From positions 372,001 through 436,000 of the forward strand of contig CP064976.1 in NCBI GenBank assembly GCA_016699445.1: a DNA stretch of 64,000 bases. Reading direction: 5' to 3'. Both the position numbers and the translations under genes were made by a program. This document shows, piece by piece, positions 1-8,191 of this stretch (positions within the stretch are counted from its first letter, which is position 1; each line of letters starts with the position of its first letter). Source of the stretch: Deltaproteobacteria bacterium. GTDB lineage: Bacteria; UBA10199; JACPAL01; GCA-016699445. The notes under the pieces were generated by a model. The model searched no databases, was not told the DNA's origin, and saw nothing but the letters and a program-made list of their open reading frames with translations.

Positions 1-230
1 GCACACGCTGAAAACTCCATAAAATGTGTGCCTGGATCGATGATACGCTGAATGCGTTCACGCGGAAGAAGCTTGCCACGGTCATGATGACGCTTCACCG
101 CTTCATCCCCACCACCTTTGGCAGTGGTCTCTAGATTTTTCTTCAGTACTTGAGCCAAGCTTTCATTATGAGAAAAATTAGCCTGATATTCAGCACTCTC
201 TGTTTGCAAATGACTTTCGATTGGGTCCAT
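1..230 (-). CDS. Acyl-CoA carboxylase carboxyltransferase subunit, N-terminus (partial)
   Basis: Reading the minus strand from the ATG at 230 gives an open frame of 76 residues that runs off the left edge. It contains RHHDRGKLLPRER followed by a stretch resembling the usual R(L/I)DPG.F.E motif, which is the N-terminal signature of biotin-dependent propionyl-/methylcrotonyl-CoA carboxylase beta chains. The family transfers carboxyl from carboxybiotin to an acyl-CoA in the cytoplasm. The enoyl-CoA hydratase nearby would fit methylcrotonyl-CoA carboxylase and leucine breakdown, but substrate cannot be told from this fragment. Confidence 0.8.
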   Translation of the reverse strand, partial: MDPIESHLQTESAEYQANFSHNESLAQVLKKNLETTAKGGGDEAVKRHHDRGKLLPRERIQRIIDPGTHFMEFSAC

Positions 231-248
231 AAAATCTCTTTCTATAAC

Positions 249-485
249 TTAGGCAAATGAAATCACTGGAATAGCAATAGCTTGTATTTTTTTGAGAGGT
301 GATGAAGCTTTTTTCTCGAGTTTTTTTGCAATAGAAGCCGTAATAAATTTCTCTCCACATTGCACGCATTTTCCCATGGGAACATTTTCAAAAATATACA
401 GTTGTCCATGATAGCGGTAATCATAAGTGGACATTACTTCATCCACATGCCCACCACAAAAAACACAATCACCATATTTTTTCAT
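249..485 (-). CDS. YgiT-type zinc-finger antitoxin-like protein
   Basis: This 78-residue protein has two CxxC knuckles (CVFC near residue 7 and CVQC near residue 42), the layout of the YgiT/MqsA N-terminal zinc-binding domain. I start it at the ATG at 485 rather than the longer frame at 515, because this ATG overlaps the stop of the upstream DUF4258 gene in an ATGA arrangement. In known pairs such proteins neutralise the partner toxin and may repress the operon. There is no C-terminal Xre-type helix-turn-helix as in full MqsA, so DNA binding is unproven. Confidence 0.75.
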   Translation of the reverse strand: MKKYGDCVFCGGHVDEVMSTYDYRYHGQLYIFENVPMGKCVQCGEKFITASIAKKLEKKASSPLKKIQAIAIPVISFA

Positions 486-793
486 TTTTTTCTCCTCTTG
501 GTTGGAGTTTCCCACTTAGGGGGAGTGGGGATATATACTGTGATAACAATCAACTTGCCCAGTTTATTTTTTCCGCAAACAACATGGACTGATTTCCCTA
601 AAACATGACCACTCACCAAACATGAAGCCCCTCGTTGATCTTCGGGATAATTTTCCAAAATCTCACCATGCAACAAAACATATTCCACATCATCAATTGA
701 GAGATGATCAGATCGTCTTTCTTCTTCAGCATGAAGCGTCAAAAGATAGTCGCCTTCTCGAATACTTTTTTTAATCCACGCAATATCAATCAT
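482..793 (-). CDS. DUF4258 protein, candidate toxin of a type II TA pair
   Basis: The 103-residue product contains the DUF4258 pattern: an early LHAEEER motif, then CLVSG..LGKSVHVVCG and a terminal VITVY strand. The family has a RelE-like fold and is repeatedly found next to YgiT-type zinc-finger proteins, as here, with a four-base stop/start overlap showing translational coupling. The toxin gene comes first, as in mqsRA. Activity as an mRNA interferase is inferred from the family, not visible in the sequence. Confidence 0.75.
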   Translation of the reverse strand: MIDIAWIKKSIREGDYLLTLHAEEERRSDHLSIDDVEYVLLHGEILENYPEDQRGASCLVSGHVLGKSVHVVCGKNKLGKLIVITVYIPTPPKWETPTKRRKK

Positions 794-884
794 GAGCCTG
801 GGCTGTGTACATACCTCATCCGGTGGTCACAAGAAGTTTTTCAAACTTTACAATTTTTCAGAATCGGCTTACCCACGCATCCCT

Positions 885-1662
885 ATGTCACAAATTCTCT
901 TTGAAAAAGAAGGACCAATCGCCTGGATTATTTTAAACGATCCCGATCGTCTCAATGCTCTCTCAGAAGAGATGGGAAATGAAATCCAAAAACTCGTCCC
1001 CAAGATCAATAAAGACAAATCCATCCGTGTGGTCATCCTCACCGGAGCTGGACGTGCTTTTTCAGCGGGTGGAAATTTTGACATTCTTATCGCACGCACT
1101 CAGAAAAACCCGCCATCAATCAAAAAGAAATGCTGAAGTTTTATAACAAATATCTCTCTATTCGAAATATTGAAGCTCCAGTCATTGCGATGATCAACGG
1201 ACCTGCCATAGGCGCCGCTTTTTGTATGACATTAGCCTGTGACTTTCGAGTCGCTTCAGTGAATGCCAAGATGGGAGTCAATTTTGTCAAAATTGGTTTA
1301 TCTCCTGGAATGGGCGGTACTTTTTATTGCCCCATGTTTTAGGAATCCCTCTGGCGATGGATTTACTTTTAACCGGTCGTACCATGACCTCTGAAGAAGC
1401 TTTGCAAAAAGGTGTCATCCAGCACCTCTACCCTCAAGAATTTCTCAAAGAAGAAACTTTAAAGCTCGCACGAGAGATTGCCGCTAACGCTCCACTGGCT
1501 GTTAAAGTCGCGAAAAAAGGTATCCAGTCTTATCTCAAAACACTTCAATCCCAACTTCGTTACGAAGCCCAAGGCCAAGGAAAGATTTTCAAAACACACG
1601 ATATCGTTGAAGGGATTGACGCGATTCGCGCCAAACGTGCTCCTGAATTTAAAGGCTTATAA
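885..1662 (+). CDS. Enoyl-CoA hydratase/isomerase family protein (two frameshifts)
   Basis: Three successive frames join into one crotonase of about 259 residues, a normal family length. Frame one has the GAGRAFSAGGNFD oxyanion-hole region, frame two has CDFRVAS and GLSPGMGGT, and frame three has LPHVLG and the C-terminal trimerisation helices. The shifts lie near 1110 (A5/C3 run) and near 1325 (T5 run), each repaired by adding one base. The second catalytic acid position found in classical hydratases (GLxPE/D) reads GLSPG, so it may be an isomerase-like or divergent member. Start chosen at the ATG at 885, matching the usual family N-terminus. Confidence 0.8.
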
Positions 1663-1705
1663 AACAGATTCATTTCAGCAAAACACTGTGCTAAACTCTA
1701 ACGAT

Positions 1706-2575
1706 ATGCGTCTCTTCCTCAAAGCGATTCGAATTCATCAATGGGCCAAGAATATTTTGATATTCATTCCCCTTTTAGCAGCTCACAAATTTTTAGATAT
1801 TCCTCTTCTTCAAAAATCCATTCTTGCGTTTATATCGTTTAGCCTCTGCGCTTCTGCCGTGTATCTTTTAAATGATATCATTGATATTGAATCAGACCGC
1901 CAGCACGAAATCAAAAAACATCGACCTTTGGCCTCTGGAAAAATTCCTATTTCCTTGGCCAAAACCTGCATCCCCATTTTTTTAATTTTGAGTTTTCTGA
2001 TCAGCCTTTTACTGCCACGACCTTTCCTCTACATTCTCAGCTTTTATATCATGACAACCACGGCTTATTCTGTGGTTTTAAAGAGAATGGTTTTAATTGA
2101 TGTCATGACTTTGGCAGCCCTCTATACAACACGTATTTTTGCTGGAGCCCTGGCAGGCGAAGTGGAAATCTCTCAATGGCTTCTTGTTTTTTCCATGTTT
2201 TTGTTTGCCAGCTTGGCCTTCGTCAAACGCTTTTCAGAACTTCAGCTTCTTCATATCAAAAACAGCGAGTTTGGCATTGGTCGTGGCTACATGGGAAAAG
2301 ACATCAGCGTCATCGGAGATCTCGGAGTGGCCAGTGGTTATGTATCGATATTGGTAATGGCACTTTATGTCAGCAGTGATGATATCTACTCTCTTTATAC
2401 ACGACCTCATTTAATGTGGATGATTTGTCCCTTACTCATGTACTGGATCAGTCGTGTTTGGCTTTTAACACGTCGTGGAGAGATGCATTCAGATCCAATT
2501 CTTTTCGCGATTACAGATAAAACGAGCTATGTCATCGGAGCTCTTTGCGTATTGATTATTTTTCTGGCGACATAA
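1706..2575 (+). CDS. UbiA-family decaprenyl-phosphate phosphoribosyltransferase
   Basis: This 289-residue polytopic membrane protein carries the UbiA signature NDIIDIESDR with KKHRPLASG just after it, and VKRFSELQLL later, which together match decaprenyl-phosphate 5-phosphoribosyltransferases (Rv3806c type) rather than quinone prenyltransferases. The enzyme joins phosphoribose from PRPP to a polyprenyl phosphate, the first step to polyprenylphosphoryl arabinose. The next gene, DprE1-like, starts three bases after the stop, which supports this assignment. The start at 1706 is the first ATG giving a family-like N-terminus (MRLFLKAIRIHQWAKN). Confidence 0.88.
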   Translation: MRLFLKAIRIHQWAKNILIFIPLLAAHKFLDIPLLQKSILAFISFSLCASAVYLLNDIIDIESDRQHEIKKHRPLASGKIPISLAKTCIPIFLILSFLISLLLPRPFLYILSFYIMTTTAYSVVLKRMVLIDVMTLAALYTTRIFAGALAGEVEISQWLLVFSMFLFASLAFVKRFSELQLLHIKNSEFGIGRGYMGKDISVIGDLGVASGYVSILVMALYVSSDDIYSLYTRPHLMWMICPLLMYWISRVWLLTRRGEMHSDPILFAITDKTSYVIGALCVLIIFLAT

Positions 2576-2577
2576 TT

Positions 2578-3895
2578 ATGAATACCCAGACTTTAGAATC
2601 ATGGGGACGCTACCCCAAAACCACTCACAAAAGAATTTTTCATCAGTTGTGGAAATCAGACCCTCTTCCGTTTTCAAACTCAGAAGAACCTCTCCTTCCC
2701 TATGGTTTGGGGCGCAGTTATGGGGATTCCTGTTTGAATCAAGATGGTAATCTGATCGTAACCACAGCGATGAATCGCTTAATTCACTTTGACACTGAAA
2801 CAGGTTTATTAACCTGCGAATCCGGAACGACACTGGAAGATATTTTAAATTTTTCAATACCACGAGGCTGGTTTTTACCTGTCACTCCAGGGACAAAGTT
2901 TGTTACCGTAGGTGGTGCCATTGCCAATGACGTGCATGGGAAAAATCATCATCGTGATGGAAACTTTGGCAATCATATCCTTCAATTTGAATTAGCACGC
3001 TCCGATGGCAGTAAACATCTCTGCTCCCCCACTCAAAACACAGATTTCTATCAAGCCACCATTGGTGGATTGGGCCTCACAGGACTCATACTCTCAGCTA
3101 CAATCCAGCTTAAAAAAATTCCCAGTCCATGGATTGAAATGGAATCCATTCGCTACCAAAACATTCATGAATTTTTTGAATTAGCTCAGGAATCCGACGA
3201 AGGATTTTTGTATACAGTGGCCTGGATCGATGGATTGGCTCAGGGAAAATCGTTAGGCCGTGGTCTCTTTTGCGAGGCAATCATGCGTATACAAAAGACC
3301 CATTACCAACACCCAAAAGGAAACTGACTGTCCCCTTTAATGCCCCTAACTTTGCACTAAACCACTACACCATCAAACTCTTCAATGAAGTCTATTACAA
3401 TAAACAAAAAGAAGATCGGGTCAAAAAACTCGTGACCCCTGATAGTTTTTTCTACCCATTAGACGCCATCCATCATTGGAATCGCATTTATGGAAACCGT
3501 GGTTTTTTTCAGTACCAATGTGTGATTCCTGAAAAAGTAGCCCGAGACGGCATGCATGAAGTTTTGGAAAAAATTTCTGAATCAGGAGAAGGATCTTTTT
3601 AGCTGTTCTCAAAAAGTTTGGAAATGTCGCTTCACCAGGAATGCTCTCTTTTCCAATTCAAGGCGCTACTTTGGCTCTGGATTTTTCGAATAAAGGTAAA
3701 AAAACACTTCAACTCATGGAAGACCTGGATACGATCGTCAAAAAACACGGTGGTCGTGTCTACCCTGCCAAAGACGCACGCATGTCAGCCTCGAGCTTTC
3801 AAACCTATTTCCCTCAGTGGAAAGAATTTGAAAAACATATCGACCCGAAGTTTTCTTCTAGTTTTTGGAGACGGGTGACATTAAAAAATCAATAA
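2578..3895 (+). CDS. dprE1: DprE1-type decaprenylphosphoryl-ribose 2'-oxidase (two frameshifts)
   Basis: With one base restored near 3268 (T4) and one near 3600 (T5), the frames give about 439 residues with an FAD-binding PCMH domain followed by the D-arabinono-lactone-oxidase-like cap. GLGRSYGDSC, the GGAIANDVHGKNHH stretch (the His is the covalent FAD attachment site in DprE1) and PLDAIHHWNR match the mycobacterial enzyme closely. YPAKDAR keeps the substrate-binding lysine. The residue matching the benzothiazinone-reactive Cys387 reads Ala (TLALDF in place of NICVDF). Substrate and role follow from family and from the neighbouring UbiA and SDR genes. Confidence 0.87.
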
Positions 3896-3912
3896 TAATT
3901 TTGCATTGCTAA

Positions 3913-3939
3913 TTATCAATTTTCCGGTAAAATTGATAA
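3913..3939. promoter_or_regulatory. Inverted repeat directly before the DUF4143 ATPase gene
   Basis: Two perfect 11-bp arms (3913-3923, TTATCAATTTT, and 3929-3939, AAAATTGATAA) surround the five-base spacer CCGGT, and the repeat ends two bases before the ATG at 3942. There is no Shine-Dalgarno sequence, so the repeat sits where a ribosome or a repressor would bind. It could be an operator for autoregulation. Confidence 0.6.
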
Positions 3940-3941
3940 CT

Positions 3942-5098
3942 ATGTTTACACGGGCGCATCCGAAACCTAAAGGGTCTATCCTATTATTGGGACCTCGTGG
4001 GGTTGGAAAATCGACATGGATTCAGCAAAACTTTCCCAAGGTTCCTACCTATGATCTTTTAAATTCACGCGAAGCCATAAGCTTACTTGGACATCCGGAT
4101 CGTCTTTACGATGAAACCAAAACACTTCCAACCGGATCTTGGGTCGTCATCGATGAAGTTCAAAAAGTTCCAGCCTTAATGGATGAAGTCCATCGCTTGA
4201 TCGAAAAACATAAACTTAACTTTATCCTCTCTGGTTCCAGCGCCCGAAAATTAAAAAAAGGTTCGGCTAATCTTCTAGCAGGCCGTGCTATTTTTTCTCC
4301 ACTCTTTCCCCTTGTATCACATGAAGTTGGCGCAACCATTCAACTTCAAAAAGTGTGCTCTTATGGGATGCTCCCAAAAGCTTATTTGGCTGAATCCCCC
4401 CAGGAAGCTCAGGATTATCTCGATACTTATGTAAATGCGTATCTTCAGGAAGAAATAAAAGGAGAAGCTCTCACGAGAAATCTAGCCGGTTTTGCCCGTT
4501 TTTTAGAAATTGCCGCTCGTCAAAATGCTCAAATCACAAACATCTCCAACATTTCCAAAGATGCCATGGTGGCGCGATTAACCGTCCAGGGCTATTTTGA
4601 AATCCTCTGCGACACAATGTTGGGATCGTGGCTTCAGCCTTGGAAGTTACGTTCAGGAAACAAACAGGTATTGAGCCCAAAGTTTTATTTTTTTGATTCC
4701 GGAGTCGCTCGCGCCATGACGGGACGATTAGCCTATCCACCCACTCCCGATGAACTTGGGTTTTTATTTGAAACTTATATCTTTCATGAAGTGAAAACGT
4801 ATCTCTCCTATTCCCGTTTAAAATATAACCTTTATTACTGGAGAAGTTATGATGATGTGGAAGTCGACCTCATTTGTGAAACGAAAAAAGGATTTGTCGC
4901 CATTGAAATCAAATCAACAGATCGATGGGAAAAACGTTTTCATATGGGTTTTGCACGACTTAAGGCAGATATGAAAAGCAAGCTCACGGAATGTTACGGA
5001 GTCTTTACTGGAGATAGAGCTTCTAGCTTAGAAAATATAAAAATTTTACCATTTAATCAGTTTTTAAAAAACTTTGGGATGGAGAGATTATTTCGTAG
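3942..5098 (+). CDS. AAA_14/DUF4143 ATPase (C-terminal frameshift)
   Basis: The protein starts with an AAA domain: Walker A GPRGVGKST near residue 19, Walker B WVVIDEVQ, and sensor-like ILSGSSARKL. It ends with the DUF4143 domain, including FYFFDSGVAR and the nuclease-like VEVDLICE...AIEIKST region resembling a PD-(D/E)xK core. As read, the frame runs to 5144 with an uncharacteristic tail. Adding one A in the A6 run near 5070 gives the typical family end (LWDGEIIS) and a stop at 5096-5098, length about 385. Function of the family is unsettled. It interrupts the otherwise coherent dprE1-dprE2 order, so it is probably an insertion. Confidence 0.8.
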
Positions 5099-5140
5099 TT
5101 GCATCATTTCCTCTACTCACTCATATTCCCCGCCTCATTT

Positions 5141-5879
5141 ATGAAAAAAAATTGCTATCTTCGGTGCGACGTCTGCCATGGCTCATGAAACCGCCAAACT
5201 CATGGCCTCTGATGGACACTGTCTTTATCTTGTTGCTCGCAAATCAGAACCTCTTGAAGAAATTGCTCAGGACTTGAGAGTGAGAGGAGCTTCGAGCGTT
5301 GATACTCATGTTTTAGATCTCAATAATTTTGACCAACATGAAGTTCTTTTAAAAAATATCTTAAACACTCTTGGTGGATTGGACCTGGTTTTTATCGCTC
5401 ATGGCACCTTGGGTAACGAGAAGGTTTGTGAAACTTCTTATCAGGAAACCTTAAAAGAACTGACCACTAATTTTTTAAGTGTCGTTTCTCTATTAACCCC
5501 TATCGCCAATTATTTCGAAGGTCGCCTAGAAGGTCACATTGTTGTCATCTCTTCGGTTGCAGGCGATCGTGCGCGTCAAAGTAATTATGTTTATGGGACC
5601 GCTCAAGGAGCTAAATCACTTTTCCTTCAAGGATTGAGAAATCGCTTAACCCCTCACGGAGTCACTGTCACCACTATCAAACCTGGCTTTGTTGACACCC
5701 CCATGACGGTTTCTATTAAAAAGAACTTTCTCTTTGCTCGCGCGGATGTGGTGGGAGAAAAAATATATTCCGCCATAAAAAACAAAAAAGACATCGTTTA
5801 TGTCCCAGGGTTTTGGCGATGGATTATGCTCGCTGTCAAAAACATCCCGGAAAAAATATTTAAGCACATGAAAATGTAA
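5141..5879 (+). CDS. DprE2-like short-chain dehydrogenase (start-region frameshift)
   Basis: Removing one A from the A8 run after the ATG at 5141 puts that ATG in frame and gives MKKIAIFGATSAMAHE, a normal SDR N-terminus with a Rossmann glycine motif; without repair the first start is at 5178. About 245 residues. VVISSVAGDR carries the SDR serine and KPGFVDTPMT the C-terminal loop, all typical of decaprenylphosphoryl-keto-ribose reductases. The catalytic YxxxK motif reads YGTAQ, so the lysine is Gln. It would reduce the DprE1 product to polyprenylphosphoryl arabinose. Confidence 0.8.
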
Positions 5880-5887
5880 GGATACCT

Positions 5888-8041
5888 ATGAAAATTTTTC
5901 GTAAAATTATTCAAATTCAAACAACACTCTTTTTTTTGCTACTTATACTTTCATCATCAGCGCTTTTTGCAGCCAAAAAAAAATCCCCTCCTCAGCCTGC
6001 ACCCACTTGCACCGATCAGAACATTCTTAAAGGAACAACACCAACGTCTACGGGTGATGTTACAGGGATTTTAACAAATATTTTTGATAATCAGTCTTAT
6101 GCCAACAGCGCTTTTTGGGATTTGCCCAATGTTGTCAAAATCGGAACCGATGGCGCTGTGTTGTTTGATCTTGGACATGAAACAGAAATACATTCTGGAT
6201 GGATTCAAGCCGACAACAACGATATCTACACACTTTCAGGATCATTAGATGGGTCCAGCTACCAAGTTATTACTGATTTTCAGCCCACAATGCCGATGGG
6301 TCTGCAAACGCGTGTAAATACCAATATCCAAGGCAAAGCTCGTTATTTGAAACTAACCGCAAGTGATGGCGATAGCTGGTACAGTGTTAGCGAGATGGGT
6401 CTTTATTGCCAAACACCGACACCATTCCCTCCTCAGACCACCATTCTTCCCAGTGCTAAGACGGATGTAAAGCCCTCGGAGCAAAAAGGCCTCAACGACT
6501 ACAAAGTCACCGTGTACAAAGTGTATATTGGCATCGCGTTTGTCGCTCTTTTTGCCCTTCATCTTTATCTTAAAAAAATCGGCAAAGGCACTTACCTACT
6601 TTCTTCACGAGTTGTTTTAATGGGGACTCTCGCATTTCTGGCTTATTCGTCTTATTACAACTTTTATAACTGGCACTTCCAAAACGATATTCATTCTTGG
6701 GAAGTTTATCACTATTACATGGGCTCCAAATACTTTCCGGAATTGGGCTATCATGGGCTCTACGAATGCACCACTCTGGCCGACCAGGAAGACGGCTTTG
6801 CCGCCCGAGCCCGCAACCGACGTCTGCGCGACCACCGCACCAACACGATCCGCCCGGCTTCCTACATTTTGGATAATCCCAGCCTCTGTAAAAATGATTT
6901 CAGTGCCATGCGCTGGGAAGATTTCAAAAAAGATCTAAAATGGTTTCGAGGCGTCATGGCTCCTGACCGTTGGGATAGCATGCAAAAAGACCATGGCTAC
7001 AATCCACCTCCGGTATGGACGACTTTGGGTCGCGTCGTCGGGTCCTTTTACAAAACAACGACGGCAGATATCCGCGCCCTAGTCCATTTGGACATGACAA
7101 TCGTGTTGTTCGCCTTCGCGATGATTTGGTGGGCTTTCGGTTGGGAAGGTTGTTTCCTGGCCCTTATTGTTTGGGGGCTCAATTACGCCTCTCGCTATTA
7201 TTGGATTGGAGGGGCATTCCTTCGCTACAGTTGGTTCTTCGCTTTTATGACGGGCATCGCTCTTTTGAAAAAGCAGAAGCATATCGCTGGCGGATTCTTC
7301 ATGGCCTTATCAACATCGATCACAATCTTCCCTGTGTTCTTTTTGGTTGGACCTTTCTTTCAAGCTTTCCAAAAAATTATCCCGGCACGATCCCTCAAAC
7401 CTTTATCGTTGAACCAAAGAAAATTTTTAGGATCCGTGATCGTAAGTGGTCTCCTTCTCTTGGCTATAAGCTTACCTGGAACAGGCCGAGGACTCGATGC
7501 TTACAAAGAATTTGCGCATGTCATGACCAATCACATGAACACACCGCTCACCAACAACATGGGCCTCAAAACTTTGATGGCCTTCCGCTTCGACAAGGTC
7601 GGTGAAAAACTCTACGACAACCACCGACTCGATCCTTTCGAAGTTTGGAAACAGGAACGTCGTGATGCTTTCGATGCCGTCAAACCCATCTACTTGGGAA
7701 TATTAGTTCTCTTTCTTTTTCTTCTCTGGAAAACGGTTCCTACTTTGGAAATTTGGGAAGCCACAGCCTTGGGCTGTCTACTCATCCCTCTCTTCAATGA
7801 ATTGACCTGCTACTACTACAGCTTCATCACCGCAGCAGCCCTCATCGCTTACCGAAGACCCCGACTTGCCCTCCTCATGCTCGGAGCCACTCTGGCCTGG
7901 CTCTACTGCGAATTCAACTTCGGCTGGTTTGACGTCAAATACACCTACGCCTCCCTCGTCGGAGTCCTCTTATGCGGGTCATTTTTGGGGATCTTGTATT
8001 GGGAAGAAAAAACAAAGTTATCCACAGGCAAAAAACCTTAA
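5888..8041 (+). CDS. Polytopic GT-C-like membrane protein with N-terminal galactose-binding-like domain
   Basis: This is an intact 717-residue protein. An N-terminal hydrophobic signal (residues 8-28) is followed by a region of about 150 residues resembling an F5/8 type C fold (NVVKIGTDGAVLFDLG, YTLSGSLDGSSYQVI, ARYLKLTA). A membrane part with about ten hydrophobic helices begins near residue 210. An extramembrane loop (about 265-390) is rich in charged residues and has HSWEVYHYYMGSKYF, resembling the acidic first loop of GT-C glycosyltransferases. Position directly after dprE2 (eight-base gap, AGGA site) suggests a transferase using the lipid-linked pentose. That role is inference. Confidence 0.6.
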   Translation: MKIFRKIIQIQTTLFFLLLILSSSALFAAKKKSPPQPAPTCTDQNILKGTTPTSTGDVTGILTNIFDNQSYANSAFWDLPNVVKIGTDGAVLFDLGHETEIHSGWIQADNNDIYTLSGSLDGSSYQVITDFQPTMPMGLQTRVNTNIQGKARYLKLTASDGDSWYSVSEMGLYCQTPTPFPPQTTILPSAKTDVKPSEQKGLNDYKVTVYKVYIGIAFVALFALHLYLKKIGKGTYLLSSRVVLMGTLAFLAYSSYYNFYNWHFQNDIHSWEVYHYYMGSKYFPELGYHGLYECTTLADQEDGFAARARNRRLRDHRTNTIRPASYILDNPSLCKNDFSAMRWEDFKKDLKWFRGVMAPDRWDSMQKDHGYNPPPVWTTLGRVVGSFYKTTTADIRALVHLDMTIVLFAFAMIWWAFGWEGCFLALIVWGLNYASRYYWIGGAFLRYSWFFAFMTGIALLKKQKHIAGGFFMALSTSITIFPVFFLVGPFFQAFQKIIPARSLKPLSLNQRKFLGSVIVSGLLLLAISLPGTGRGLDAYKEFAHVMTNHMNTPLTNNMGLKTLMAFRFDKVGEKLYDNHRLDPFEVWKQERRDAFDAVKPIYLGILVLFLFLLWKTVPTLEIWEATALGCLLIPLFNELTCYYYSFITAAALIAYRRPRLALLMLGATLAWLYCEFNFGWFDVKYTYASLVGVLLCGSFLGILYWEEKTKLSTGKKP

Positions 8042-8069
8042 AAACTTTTATTTTAAAACCATTTAACTC

Positions 8070-8082
8070 GGTGCCTGGCACC
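8070..8082. repeat. Short palindrome GGTGCCTGGCACC
   Basis: A perfect 6-bp inverted repeat around one central T lies in the 150-bp gap after the GT-C-like gene. It is short and has no T tract, so it is not a convincing terminator. I do not see a second copy in the window. Confidence 0.4.
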
Positions 8083-8191
8083 CATCATACTACCAATTTT
8101 ATCGCCTTCCACTAAAGAGGACATTTTTGCGTGGCGGTAACAGGTATAAAAGAAGACGCAACTTTTTTGGAATACTACCGAAGTTAAACGG

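Noticed and set aside
7015..7605. A 196-residue frame inside the GT-C-like gene
   Set aside because: It is an alternative frame of a clear, intact membrane protein gene with typical hydrophobic coding in the main frame.
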